A DNA stretch of 64,000 nucleotides from positions 26,778-90,777 of the forward strand of contig JBBQSD010000008.1 of assembly GCA_038214135.1 (NCBI GenBank), written 5' to 3'. The position numbers were made by a program, and so were the translations under genes. Within the stretch, counting starts at the first letter, position 1. Each line of letters starts with the position of its first letter. Below are positions 1 to 8,443 of this stretch, piece by piece. A model generated the notes under the pieces. The model did not search any database. It was not told the origin of the DNA and saw only the letters and a program-made list of their open reading frames with translations. This stretch comes from JANLSE01 sp038214135. GTDB lineage: Bacteria > Chloroflexota > Chloroflexia > Chloroflexales > Roseiflexaceae.

Positions 1-401
1 GCATCATAGAGCACGACTTCATCACCGATTGCGAGTGTATCGATCTTCTCAAATGGTGCGGCTAATTTGGGAGCCTGATGGAAACGCAGAACGTGGCCCC
101 AGAGCACAATATTCTCGCCCTGGCCTGGGCGCGAACTGAGGTTATACCAGCCAATATCGTGATCTGGAACAACGGGAATCTTGTTTTTGTCCAGCCCAAC
201 AGACACAAGTTTGCGATCAAGCTTGATCGCATCGATGCGCATGCGTACCGGGTTGAGCGGTTTCTTTGGCTTCGGGGTGGGGGTGGGTTTCGCAGCCTGG
301 ACACGTTCGGATGGATGGGCACCAACGGTTGGTATGCTGGCAATTCCGGAGAGCGCCAGAAGTGTGACAATACATACGAATAACGGTCGTAGGTGTCGCA
401 T
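1..401 (-). CDS. Sortase family protein (C-terminus outside the window)
   Basis: This reading frame runs off the left edge, so only the first 133 residues are seen. It starts at the ATG at 401, nine bases after AGGAG. Residues 1-28 are a hydrophobic export or anchor segment, followed by a Lys/Pro/Thr linker (KPTPTPKPKKP). Residues 53-133 match the start of a sortase barrel: an R-I-D-A-I-K-L strand, then GWYNLSSRPGQGENIVLWGH, whose His103 fits the catalytic histidine. The catalytic Cys and Arg would lie outside the window. Sortases are membrane transpeptidases that cut sorting signals; the short anchor and linker suggest a class E/F- or D-like type, but the class is not settled. Confidence 0.8.
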   Translation of the reverse strand, partial: MRHLRPLFVCIVTLLALSGIASIPTVGAHPSERVQAAKPTPTPKPKKPLNPVRMRIDAIKLDRKLVSVGLDKNKIPVVPDHDIGWYNLSSRPGQGENIVLWGHVLRFHQAPKLAAPFEKIDTLAIGDEVVLYD

Positions 402-464
402 AGGGAACGGCTCCTCAGTCGTTGCTTCTCGATTCGAGTATACCATGCTTATGGTGCTTGAATG

Positions 465-518
465 GCCCTCATCCCCCGACCCCTTCTCCTATTGCCAGGG
501 AGAAGGGTTGGGGTGAGG
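465..518. repeat. Interspersed palindromic repeat (CCCTCAYCCC family), copy 1
   Basis: A left arm reading CCCTCATCCCCCGACCCCTT and a right arm reading AGAAGGGTTGGGGTGAGGG are complementary around a loop of about 8 bases. It lies between the sortase and DUF2227 genes, both on the minus strand. Related copies are at 1272-1314, 29818-29872, 33158-33195 and 40904-40936. It is probably a non-autonomous interspersed repeat that can fold into a hairpin. Confidence 0.75.
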
Positions 519-566
519 GGAATCGGCGGCACACGCAGAAGAAGCCCCCTGCAAAGAGACCTAGCT

Positions 567-1160
567 CTACCAGCTTCTGCTGCGATGAATGGAATAATCG
601 TGATTTGCATAGCTTCTACGTGATCGAAAGCCAAGCCTGCTAAGATAGCGTTTGCCGCCCGTCACCAGCCAATCTGCGATGGTATGAGCAGCACCGCCAG
701 TGATGAAGCCCAGTAAAAAGACCTGGGTTTCGGTTGGGTGTTCGTTTGCAAGGCTCATGAGTGCGTTGGCGAGGCGTATATGGTAATCGGGCACAATCAT
801 ACCCAGTGCTGCCAACCCACGGGCAAGTACGAAGATTAGGAGGAATAATGCGCCAAAGAAATAGGCTAAACGCAGGAGTGGCGGAAGAATCAGGCCATGG
901 CTCCAGAAATGGCGATGCGGGATGAGCCATGTGTATAGCCACCAGATCCAGCTGAACCAGCCCCAGCGATCATCAATGGCCGAATCGAGATCCAGATCAG
1001 GCGAGAACAGCATTCCTGAGAGTAGATGTGCGCCAAACAATAGGCTGAGTGGTACTGCCACCTGTTGTGGCTGGCTCGCCGAGTATGCTGCATAGGCTGG
1101 GGGTAGCATCGCAAACCCCGTGATAACCGTGATAATATCGTGCCCACGTGCGTCCGGCAT
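567..1160 (-). CDS. DUF2227-type metal-binding membrane protein
   Basis: The 197-residue protein begins MPDARGHD, as in the DUF2227 family, where an N-terminal T/R-x-H-D pair is usual. It has the acidic segment SPDLDLDS (about residues 53-60) and a WGW...IPHRHFWSHG segment with three histidines, which are the putative metal ligands. Three to four hydrophobic stretches (about 20-50, 92-115, 145-165) suggest a membrane protein related to YdjM-like metal-dependent hydrolases. The biochemical role of the family is unknown. The start is the only ATG that gives the family N-terminus; the ribosome site is weak. It stands alone between two palindromic repeats. Confidence 0.75.
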   Translation of the reverse strand: MPDARGHDIITVITGFAMLPPAYAAYSASQPQQVAVPLSLLFGAHLLSGMLFSPDLDLDSAIDDRWGWFSWIWWLYTWLIPHRHFWSHGLILPPLLRLAYFFGALFLLIFVLARGLAALGMIVPDYHIRLANALMSLANEHPTETQVFLLGFITGGAAHTIADWLVTGGKRYLSRLGFRSRRSYANHDYSIHRSRSW

Positions 1161-1271
1161 AGCTGTTGTATCTCATCCACACTGCCTACTATGGCTGAGT
1201 ATACACGAAATCGAACATATGTGCAATATGATGATCGCGGAGGGGTGTATCGAGCTACAACACGCGAACGG

Positions 1272-1314
1272 CCCTCATCCCCCAGCCCCTTCTCCCATTG
1301 TCAGGGAGAAGGGG
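1272..1314. repeat. Interspersed palindromic repeat (CCCTCAYCCC family), copy 2
   Basis: The left arm CCCTCATCCCCCAGCCCC is followed by TTCTCCCATTGTCAGGGAGAAGGGG. The distal right arm (TTGGGGTGAGGG) is missing, so this copy is truncated. It sits just after the galE stop codon and upstream of the DUF2227 gene. Confidence 0.7.
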
Positions 1315-1336
1315 AGCGATTGATGCGCCTTCGGGG

Positions 1337-2320
1337 CTATTTCGCGTATCCATTGGGATGGGTGCTGTGCCATTCCCAGGCACTGGCAACAATCTGCTCC
1401 AGTTCGGGATATTTCGGGCTCCAGCCGAGTTCCTGGCGGATCTTTGCGGAAGATGCGACCAGAACAGCGGGATCGCCAGCTCGGCGCGGGCCGAATTCGT
1501 GGGGAATCTCGCGGCCTGTCACGCGCTCGGCTGTCTCGATCAACTCAAGAATCGTAAAGCCGTTGCCATTGCCGAGGTTGTATTTACGGCTGCCCAACGT
1601 ATCGAGCGCTTGCATGGCCAGAATGTGGGCCTGTGCCAGATCGACGATATGGACATAATCACGCACGCAGGTGCCATCTTTGGTTGGGTAATCATTCCCA
1701 AAAACCATGACTTTCTCGCGTTTGCCGAGCGCAACTTCTAGCACGATGGGAATGATATGAAACTCGGGGCTGTGATCCTCACCACGGTTTGGCGTATCGC
1801 CAGCGGCATTAAAATAGCGCAGGCAGGCCGATTTCAGGCCATAGATCCGTTCGAACCAGTAGAGTGCGCGCTCCATAAAGAACTTTGACTCACCATATGG
1901 CGAACCAGGGACGATCCGCTCATCTGGTTCGATTGGCATCTTGGCCGGATCATCGAACAAATTGGCCGTTGAAGAAAAGATGAAGCGCCCGACATCATTG
2001 GCAACGGCCTGTTCAAGCAGATTGGTACCAGCGACAAGATTATCGCGCAGATACTTGAGTGGCAGTTGCATGCTTTCGCCAACCAGGGTGTATGAAGCGA
2101 AATGCATGATCGCATCGAAATTGCGATGCTCCTGGAACAGGCGCTTGACCGCATCGCTATCGCCGAGATCACCGACGACGAGTGGAACATCAGCGGGAAC
2201 GGCTTCGCGATGGCCCTGATAGAGGCTATCGAACACCACACATTCATGGCCAGCTGCGAGCAACTCAGCGGTACAGATGCTGCCAATATAGCCAGCGCCG
2301 CCTGTCACCAGTACTTTCAA
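1337..2320 (-). CDS. galE: UDP-glucose 4-epimerase
   Basis: This is an NAD-dependent extended SDR enzyme that interconverts UDP-glucose and UDP-galactose in the Leloir pathway and in supply of surface-polysaccharide sugars. The N-terminus has the Rossmann motif GGAGYIGS, and the catalytic Tyr and Lys appear as SPYGESKFF in the middle of the protein. NLGNGNGFTILE and the C-terminal GRRAGDPAVLVASS-type segment are typical of GalE. I start it at the TTG at 2320 (327 residues), because AAGGAG lies six bases upstream and the protein then begins directly with KVLVTGGAGYIGS. An in-frame ATG at 2359 would add 13 unconserved residues. Confidence 0.9.
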   Translation of the reverse strand: MKVLVTGGAGYIGSICTAELLAAGHECVVFDSLYQGHREAVPADVPLVVGDLGDSDAVKRLFQEHRNFDAIMHFASYTLVGESMQLPLKYLRDNLVAGTNLLEQAVANDVGRFIFSSTANLFDDPAKMPIEPDERIVPGSPYGESKFFMERALYWFERIYGLKSACLRYFNAAGDTPNRGEDHSPEFHIIPIVLEVALGKREKVMVFGNDYPTKDGTCVRDYVHIVDLAQAHILAMQALDTLGSRKYNLGNGNGFTILELIETAERVTGREIPHEFGPRRAGDPAVLVASSAKIRQELGWSPKYPELEQIVASAWEWHSTHPNGYAK

Positions 2321-2464
2321 GTGAGACTCCTTGTCTGTGGCTAACATTCGCAGGGGCACGGTATATCACACCCGTACGAGCATATCAAATGAACCTGATT
2401 GTATCGTGCCTAGTATAGTGCATGAAGATGTTTGCCCAATGAATAGCCCTAGCCGTGGTGATGA

Positions 2465-3766
2465 CTATGCGTCGCCACCGATCTGCTTGAGCGTTTCCCA
2501 GAACCCAGGGTAGGAGACATCGACAGCTTCTGCGCCCGTTATAATCGTTTCGTTCGATGCAACCAGCCCGGCAATTGCCCAGGCCATCGCCAGGCGATGA
2601 TCCTCGTGGCTAGCCAGGGTTGCGCCACGCAGACGCCCGCCCGTGATACCCATGCCATCGCCGGTTGGTTCAACAGTCACACGCATTGCGTCCAGGCCAT
2701 GAGCAACTGTTGCGATGCGGTCGGTTTCTTTGGCGCGTAATTCCTGGGCATCACGAACAAGCGTATCGCCGGTGGCACATGCGGCGGCAATCGCCAGTAC
2801 TGGAATCTCATCGATCAGGCGTGGAATGATCGATCCGCCAATTTCGATGCCGCGCAATCGTGATGAGCGAACCGTCACATCGCCAACTGGTTCGCTGCCG
2901 GCCATGCGTTCGTTACTGATCGTCAGATCGGCACCCATCATGCGTAGTGCTTCGAGCGCACCGGTTCGCGATGGATTCAAACAAACACCAACAGTCGTCA
3001 GTTCGGCATCTGGATGAATTGCTGCAGCAACCCACCAGAAAGCTGCCGATGATGGATCGCCAGGAACGTGTAGCGAGAGTGATTTGGGAATGCCAGGGTG
3101 GGTTGTTGGTGTCAACCGTACCGTCACACCCTCAGTGACAATATCGACGCCCATTGCCGCGAGCATGCGCTCGGTATGATCGCGCCCATCGGTGCGCCCG
3201 GTTAGTGTAAGCGGGCCAGTTCCAGCAAGGGCTGCCAAAAGCAGTGCGCTCTTCACCTGAGCTGAGGCGATTGGCAATTCATACGCTCCGCCATGCAGCC
3301 GCGCTCCCCGAACACCAAGTGGTGCGAGTTCGCCGCCTTTGCGCCCATCTAGAACGGCTCCTAGCGCTCGGAGCGGCGCGACAATCCGCTTTTGTGGGCG
3401 CGAACGCAATGAGGCATCGCCAGTCAGAACGGCGAACATGCCCTCCTGTCCAGCCAGAATGCCGGTGAGCAGGCGTAGGGTTGTGCCGGAATTGCCACAA
3501 TCGAGAATATCAGCAGGTTCCTGGAGGCCATGCAGGCCGCGCCCAATCACATGGACGCTATCACCATCGTGGTTGATCGTCACACCAAGGGCGCGCATGC
3601 AGGCAATCGTCGAACGGCAATCGGCACCTGGCAGAAAGTGGGTAATATCGGCTTCACCATCGGCTAAACTGTTGAACAGCACTGCCCGATGCGAGATCGA
3701 CTTATCGCCAGGCACTTCAATTGTGCCGCGGAGCCGTTGCGGAGGGGCAATCGTCACTATCGTCAT
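2465..3766 (-). CDS. aroA: 3-phosphoshikimate 1-carboxyvinyltransferase (EPSP synthase)
   Basis: The enzyme transfers the enolpyruvyl group of PEP to shikimate 3-phosphate, the sixth step of the shikimate pathway, in the cytoplasm. The 433-residue protein has the substrate-binding PGDKSISHRA near residue 20, NSGTTLRLLTG, the active-site DEIPVLAIAAA, KETDRI and DHRLAMA, and normal family length. The ATG at 3766 gives the usual TIAPPQRLRGTIEVPGDKS N-terminus; the longer frame back to 3820 adds a non-conserved extension. It is separated from galE by 144 bases, so the two may be transcribed separately. Confidence 0.95.
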   Translation of the reverse strand: MTIVTIAPPQRLRGTIEVPGDKSISHRAVLFNSLADGEADITHFLPGADCRSTIACMRALGVTINHDGDSVHVIGRGLHGLQEPADILDCGNSGTTLRLLTGILAGQEGMFAVLTGDASLRSRPQKRIVAPLRALGAVLDGRKGGELAPLGVRGARLHGGAYELPIASAQVKSALLLAALAGTGPLTLTGRTDGRDHTERMLAAMGVDIVTEGVTVRLTPTTHPGIPKSLSLHVPGDPSSAAFWWVAAAIHPDAELTTVGVCLNPSRTGALEALRMMGADLTISNERMAGSEPVGDVTVRSSRLRGIEIGGSIIPRLIDEIPVLAIAAACATGDTLVRDAQELRAKETDRIATVAHGLDAMRVTVEPTGDGMGITGGRLRGATLASHEDHRLAMAWAIAGLVASNETIITGAEAVDVSYPGFWETLKQIGGDA

Positions 3767-3883
3767 GATTCTCTGCCTCTGTTGATGCGAAACGCAGGCC
3801 CAGTAACGGGCTGCAATCATTGTAGCCGATCACAGCCCAGGGCTTGCGGAGAGGTTGGGGCTGTCATGGCACCATCGAGGGGG

Positions 3884-3921
3884 AAGGGCGGTTCGCGAAC
3901 CGCCCTTACGATCATTGCGAC
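3884..3921. repeat. Perfect palindrome repeat, copy 1 of a tandem pair
   Basis: The 20-base core GGGCGGTTCGCGAACCGCCC is a perfect palindrome, flanked by AA and TT, and is followed by TTACGATCATTGCGAC. The same block, including its tail, recurs 75 bases away. It lies between aroA and the FHA regulator gene. Confidence 0.85.
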
Positions 3922-3958
3922 CAGATATGGCCTGAGCACATTCCCGACGCTGGTGAAG

Positions 3959-3994
3959 GGGCGGTTCGCGAACCGCCCTTACGATCATTGCGAC
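3959..3994. repeat. Perfect palindrome repeat, copy 2 of a tandem pair
   Basis: The second copy of GGGCGGTTCGCGAACCGCCC carries the identical tail TTACGATCATTGCGAC. The sequence between the two copies is unique here. It is just downstream of the stop codon of the FHA regulator, which is on the minus strand, so it could also act as a 3' hairpin for that transcript. Confidence 0.85.
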
Positions 3995-4038
3995 GTGGTG
4001 TGCAAACCAATAGTGGAACCTGTAATGCAGAGGTTTCG

Positions 4039-4698
4039 CTACTCGGGTGCAGCGATCAGTTTATAACCGAACCCGCGTACGGTGACGATAAAGCGTGGGT
4101 TGCCTGGATCGGCCTCGATTCGTTGGCGGAGGCGATAGATCAATGCATCGATCGCGTTATAGTCATAGACTTCGTAATCCCAGACGTTTTTGGCGATCTC
4201 ATCCTTGCTGATCACCTGGCCTTTGTGGGTGTAGAGCAGTTCCAGCAGCTGAAATTCCTTGACAGTCAGCGGTGGTTCGATCAGCTTGCCAAGCACATAC
4301 ACCTCTTTAGCACGGCTATCGAGGCGTAATGCTTCTTCGCTGGCGCGTACACGCTTCAGCACTTCGATAGGAAGCGGCCCTTTTTGGGTAGCACCAGGAT
4401 CGCTGAAGATGATTTCGACATCCGCAACCCAGATGGTATCCTGGTTGTGCAGCGTGCGAGCACCATCAATCCGTTCACCATTGATATAGGTACCATTGGT
4501 GCTCTCAAGATCACGAATAAAATAGCCAGTCTCGTCGCGCTCAAAGCGAGCATGGCGACGTGAGGCCAAGGGGTGGTCGATAATCAGGTCGTTGGCACTA
4601 TCGCGCCCGATGGTGAGCAGAGGTTTGGTCCATTCCATCTGCGATGGGCTCGAATCCTGACGCCGAACGACAAGGAGCGGGGCCGGACCGTCCTGCAT
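4039..4698 (-). CDS. FHA domain-winged helix transcriptional regulator
   Basis: The 219-residue protein has an N-terminal FHA phosphothreonine-binding domain (about residues 20-100), with the hallmarks LTIGRDSANDLIIDHPLASR, RRHARFE and ESTNGTYING. It is followed by a C-terminal OmpR/PhoB-type winged helix (about 125-215) with LTVKEFQLLELLY, SKDEIAKNVW and RFIVTVRGFGYKL. There is no receiver domain. The ATG at 4698 is seven bases after GGAGGAG. The gene is divergent from a Ser/Thr protein kinase, so the likely model is a transcription factor that responds to kinase-made phosphothreonine, as EmbR does with PknH in mycobacteria, although the domain order here is reversed. The target genes are unknown. 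Confidence 0.88.
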   Translation of the reverse strand: MQDGPAPLLVVRRQDSSPSQMEWTKPLLTIGRDSANDLIIDHPLASRRHARFERDETGYFIRDLESTNGTYINGERIDGARTLHNQDTIWVADVEIIFSDPGATQKGPLPIEVLKRVRASEEALRLDSRAKEVYVLGKLIEPPLTVKEFQLLELLYTHKGQVISKDEIAKNVWDYEVYDYNAIDALIYRLRQRIEADPGNPRFIVTVRGFGYKLIAAPE

Positions 4699-4924
4699 GG
4701 TCACTCCTCCAGAAACCTGCGCCAGCACAGCGGCTTTAATTCCGATGCGTAGTGTGGTACAATCGGCTAGATTCTGTAAGGGATTATACCACAGGCCTGC
4801 CTCACAAGGCTAGTTCGTACGGCGGGTTAGTGCTGTGCATCTTTGATTGAATGATGCAGCACGAGCCGCTCTGGTTTACAGCATTTAACGGTGGCGTTGG
4901 CCATCGTCCAGCCCGCAGGAGTTC

Positions 4925-6694
4925 GTGTTGACGTCGCTGATTGGTCGGCAGTTTGGGCGCTACACGATCCAGCAAGAGATCGGGCGCGGCGGGATGGCGC
5001 GTGTCTATCGGGCGCGTGATACGCAACTCAAGCGTACCGTTGCGCTCAAGGTGCTGGCACCCCAGCTTGCCCTCGATGCCGAGTTCATCCAGCGCTTCGA
5101 CCGCGAGGCGGTGATTGCGGCGAACCTCCAGCACCCGAATATCGTCACGATTTTTGATGTTGGCGAATATGAGGGGCTGCGCTGTATTGCAATGGAATAC
5201 ATCCAGGGCCGTACGCTGCACGCCCTTATCCAGGAACGCGGTGCTCTTGGCCTTACCTATGCGATCCCGATCATTGCGGCAGTTGCATCGGCACTCGATT
5301 ATGCCCATACGCAGGGTGCCGTTCACCGTGATATTAAGCCGCATAATATTATGCTCAGCGTCGATGGCCGCATTCTGCTAACAGATTTTGGTATCGCCCA
5401 GGCCCCCGAATCGCGTGGTAGCGAACGCCTGACGCGTACCGGGATCTTCATGGGCACGCCAGAGTATATTTCTCCAGAACAGGCATCGGCACAGCGCGTT
5501 GATGGGCGCAGTGATCTCTATTCATTGGGGATTACGGCCTATGAAATAATTACGGGGAAGGTGCCGTTCTCTGGCGCAACACCGCAGTTGATGCTGGCCC
5601 ATTTGCAACAGCCACCACCACCGCTCTCATCGGTGATTGCCGATCAGCCACCAGAACTGGATCTTGTTCTGGCGCGTGTCCTGGCCAAAAGCCCCGACAA
5701 ACGCTATGCAACCGGGGCAGCATTTGTAACGGCCCTGCGTGAAGTTGCGCGTAGTTATCAGGTGATTGAAGCGACCAGTTCTGATCTGGCGAAATTAGCC
5801 CAACCGGAATCGTCATCTGGGCAGCGTACGCTGGCTGTTGATCGCGGGCAAACCCAACCTGAGCCAGCAGTGGCAGCGCCACCCGTTCGCCCATCAAGGC
5901 CACCAGAGCCGGAACGTCAGCGGCCAATGCCTCCGCCAGTACGCCGAACAAATGATCCTGTACGCCCGCCTGATAGCAACCCACGCCCGATCAATCCAGT
6001 TCAGCCAATTGGATCACGCCTGCCGAATTGGCGTATTATCGCGCCAATCGCCATTATTGTTGTGTTGCTTGTGTTGCTGCTGTATGTTGCTGTTGGTGGT
6101 CGTTCGCGCCCGTCTTTAAGGACGCCGATCATCCCTTCGACAGTACCGTCCTTGACTGCACTACCACCCACGCTATTACCAACGAGCGTTCCAAGCCCAA
6201 TAGCCATACCTTCCGAAACAGCAATACCGATTGCTAGCGCGACACCAAGTGAAGTGCCAACACCAACGCTACGCCCACGCCGCCCAACTCCAGTTGTGCC
6301 TATTGAGATACCAACCGAAATTCCGACCGATGTTATCGAGCCAACAATCGAAATCCCGACTGAGACGCCCACCGAAACGCCCACCGAGACAATCGCGCCA
6401 ACCACGGTGGTGCCCATCCCAACCACAGCAGTTCCAGTGGCGACAACAGCGCTGCCCATTCCAACCACGGTAGTTCCGGTGGCAACCACAGCAGTTCCGG
6501 TGGCGACAACAGCGCTGCCTATCCCAACGACGATAGTTCCGGTGGCAACCACAGCGCTTCCATCGCTGACACCAGTGCCATTGAGTGCCACAAGTGCCCC
6601 GCCAACTCTAATGCCTGAATTGCCGACAGCGACGAATTCCCCATTACCAACGATAGATATACTGCCAACTCTCACGCTTACGCTGACACCATAA
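4925..6694 (+). CDS. Membrane Ser/Thr protein kinase with Thr/Pro-rich exported tail
   Basis: A PknB-type kinase domain spans about residues 10-275: glycine loop EIGRGGMARVY, Lys42 in VALKVLA, catalytic HRDIKPHN near 138, DFG in LLTDFGIAQ, and GTPEYISPEQ. A Pro-rich juxtamembrane stretch leads to a single transmembrane helix at about 367-389. The outer 200 residues are Thr/Pro/Val-rich low-complexity repeats such as TTVVPVATTAVPVATTALP and carry no PASTA domain. The start is the GTG at 4925 just after AGGAG; the TTG at 4928 has better spacing. It is divergent from the FHA regulator and only four bases ahead of the Rsm22-like gene. Confidence 0.92.
   Translation: MLTSLIGRQFGRYTIQQEIGRGGMARVYRARDTQLKRTVALKVLAPQLALDAEFIQRFDREAVIAANLQHPNIVTIFDVGEYEGLRCIAMEYIQGRTLHALIQERGALGLTYAIPIIAAVASALDYAHTQGAVHRDIKPHNIMLSVDGRILLTDFGIAQAPESRGSERLTRTGIFMGTPEYISPEQASAQRVDGRSDLYSLGITAYEIITGKVPFSGATPQLMLAHLQQPPPPLSSVIADQPPELDLVLARVLAKSPDKRYATGAAFVTALREVARSYQVIEATSSDLAKLAQPESSSGQRTLAVDRGQTQPEPAVAAPPVRPSRPPEPERQRPMPPPVRRTNDPVRPPDSNPRPINPVQPIGSRLPNWRIIAPIAIIVVLLVLLLYVAVGGRSRPSLRTPIIPSTVPSLTALPPTLLPTSVPSPIAIPSETAIPIASATPSEVPTPTLRPRRPTPVVPIEIPTEIPTDVIEPTIEIPTETPTETPTETIAPTTVVPIPTTAVPVATTALPIPTTVVPVATTAVPVATTALPIPTTIVPVATTALPSLTPVPLSATSAPPTLMPELPTATNSPLPTIDILPTLTLTLTP
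6403..6560 (+). repeat. In-gene repeats coding for the TTAVPVATTALP tail
   Basis: Imperfect repeats of about 24-30 bases (CCAACCACGGTAGTTCCGGT and variants) encode alternating PIPTT and PVATT blocks in the exported part of the kinase. Copies differ mostly at wobble positions. Such arrays commonly change in number by slippage or recombination. Confidence 0.7.
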
Positions 6695-6698
6695 CCAG

Positions 6699-7724
6699 AT
6701 GATTTCGAGCGATGCCATACCGCTTATGCCACTGCATATGCTGGAATTACCATCAGCGCTGCGTGAGGGTATTGCTGCTGCACTCACCACTGTACCAACG
6801 GCACGCTGGATGCGCGCAGCCCAGGAGCTTAGTGAGCGCTATCGTGCGAACCGGAATGGATCGGAGCAGCCACTGGCGCGTGGCAGCGACCAGGCGCTTG
6901 GCTATGCTGCGCTGATCCTGCCGGCTGCCTATGCCCAATTGCGTGGTGCTATGGCGGCAACTGCTGCGCGTGTGCCACGATGGAATCCAACATCACTGCT
7001 TGATCTTGGGAGTGGGCCAGGAACTGCACTATGGGCTGCACTCGCCCAATGGCCATGGATCGAGCGTATCACTGCCTGGGAGCGTGAACCGGCCCTGATT
7101 GCGCTTGGCCGTGAATTGGCAGCTCGTGGCCCTGCTGCACTTCAGCGAACATCCTGGGAACGAACTGACCTGCGCCAGATCACGGAAACTGGGTCAACCT
7201 TCGATCTGGTGGTGCTTGGCCATGTTCTGAACGAACTGGATGCCGAACTGCGTGTGCTGGTTATTCAAGCGGCATGGCGGCGCACATCCGGGGTTCTGTT
7301 GATCGTGGAGCCGGGCACATCTGCGGCATTCGCAATTGTTCGTGCGGCCCGTGATCACCTGCTCAACGATGGGGCGCAGACACTCGCGCCCTGTGCGCAC
7401 GACATGCCATGCCCATTGATCGATGATTGGTGCCACTTCCCACAGCGCCTGAAACGTCCAGATTTCCAGCGCCGTGTACGCGCAGCGCCATCAGAATGGG
7501 AAGATAGCAAGTACAGCTATGCGGCCATGGCACGCTTCGCAGCAGAACAACCGATCTGGGGCCGCGTTATTCGTGAGCCAACCTCGAATAAAGCCTATGC
7601 AGAGGCATTGATCTCATCCCGCACTGGCATCGTGCGCCGAAGGGCACTCAAACGGCATCGCGATGCCTTTCGGCGGGTTAAGGCATTAGAATGGGGCCAG
7701 GCTCTGCCCGATGACGAAGAGTAA
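6699..7724 (+). CDS. Rsm22-family class I methyltransferase
   Basis: The 341-residue protein carries a SAM-binding fold: LLDLGSGPGTALWAAL (motif I, about residue 105), AWEREPALIALG, and VVLGHVLNEL. The C-terminal part has the Rsm22 signature C-x5-CP-x5-WCHF (APCAHDMPCPLIDDWCHFPQ), whose cysteines could bind metal or an Fe-S cluster. Rsm22 proteins are linked to assembly of the small ribosomal subunit in mitochondria; the bacterial substrate is unproved. It begins four bases after the kinase stop codon, so it is probably cotranscribed with it. Confidence 0.8.
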   Translation: MISSDAIPLMPLHMLELPSALREGIAAALTTVPTARWMRAAQELSERYRANRNGSEQPLARGSDQALGYAALILPAAYAQLRGAMAATAARVPRWNPTSLLDLGSGPGTALWAALAQWPWIERITAWEREPALIALGRELAARGPAALQRTSWERTDLRQITETGSTFDLVVLGHVLNELDAELRVLVIQAAWRRTSGVLLIVEPGTSAAFAIVRAARDHLLNDGAQTLAPCAHDMPCPLIDDWCHFPQRLKRPDFQRRVRAAPSEWEDSKYSYAAMARFAAEQPIWGRVIREPTSNKAYAEALISSRTGIVRRRALKRHRDAFRRVKALEWGQALPDDEE

Positions 7725-7837
7725 TATATGAGCGCAGGAGTTATGGGTTAAAGGTGTAGAAAACATGCTGAGGCTGTGCAGCCATACTTGCACACTCCAC
7801 ATCTTCAATGATATTTGGCCTTGTTCACTTGCTGGTT

Positions 7838-7870
7838 CAGAATTCTGACTTCTGACTCCTGAATACTCAC
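7838..7870. repeat. Heptamer repeat tract (TGACTCC/GGAGTCA family)
   Basis: The tract reads CAGAATTCTGACTTCTGACTCCTGAATACTC and consists of 7-base units ending in the conserved flank TGAATACTC. It lies in the gap between the Rsm22-like gene and the DUF4177-like gene. The rest of this 279-base gap holds no gene that I can support. Confidence 0.75.
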
Positions 7871-8003
7871 GTTTGGCATGCTCACCTTTGACTAGGCGCA
7901 GACCTACCCACATGGGTGGGGCTAGCGCAAGCGCATGGCTCTATACTGAACGAGTGATACACAATAGCCCAGATGAATGGGCCGCGTAGGAAGAGGGCAC
8001 ACA

Positions 8004-8345
8004 ATGAGCACCAAATGGGAATACAAAGTCGCCTATGTTGATCGCTGGCGGCGCACGTCGGTTGAGGGCCAGGAGGTTCATCCAGAAGAGAATGAGCGTT
8101 CGAGTGCATTTGCACGCCGCTTCTTGAATGGATTGGGTACGGATGGTTGGGAGCTGGTTGGTATTCAGCACACTATGCCAGGCCAATCCTATATGGTCTT
8201 TAAGCGTGCCCTTGCCGATGGCGCAGAGCCAGATCTGTCGGTCGTTAAGGGCGAGCCACGCGGCGAGGGCCATGGTCATCACGGCCATCACGGCTCCGAC
8301 GATAAGCCAGAGCAAGCAGCCAGCGACGAGACCGTCTCGCTGTAG
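8004..8345 (+). CDS. DUF4177-like small protein with His-rich tail
   Basis: The 113-residue soluble protein opens with KWEYKVAYVDRWRR and continues to a FLNGLGTDGWELVGIQ segment, which is the pattern of DUF4177, a small domain of unknown role. The C-terminal 40 residues are charged and contain HGHHGHHG, a possible metal-binding run. The ATG at 8004 follows AGAGGG by seven bases; the longer frame from 7977 has no better ribosome site. It is alone on its strand and faces the histidine kinase, with a strong hairpin repeat between them. Confidence 0.75.
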   Translation: MSTKWEYKVAYVDRWRRTSVEGQEVHPEENERSSAFARRFLNGLGTDGWELVGIQHTMPGQSYMVFKRALADGAEPDLSVVKGEPRGEGHGHHGHHGSDDKPEQAASDETVSL

Positions 8346-8367
8346 TAATATCCTGACGGACATTGGT

Positions 8368-8405
8368 GCGGGGTAGAGACGCAAAATCTTGCGTCTCTAC
8401 CCCGC
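8368..8405. terminator. Strong hairpin repeat between convergent genes
   Basis: The arms GCGGGGTAGAGACGCAA and TTGCGTCTCTACCCCGC pair perfectly around AATC. It lies 22 bases after the stop of the DUF4177-like gene and 39 bases before the end of the convergent histidine kinase gene, so it may end both transcripts. A related hairpin with the core GTAGAGACGCAAAATC lies after the GH95 gene at 13322-13355, so it is also an interspersed repeat. Confidence 0.7.
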
Positions 8406-8443
8406 ATTTTGTCACCGTATCATGTTGTCACGTCGTCAGCGTG

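Noticed and set aside
181..516. Open frame overlapping the sortase gene on the other strand
   Set aside because: It is a shadow of the sortase and extends into the palindromic repeat, with no family features.
5550..5984. Open frame opposite the Ser/Thr kinase gene
   Set aside because: It overlaps the kinase domain and linker and has no recognisable domain.
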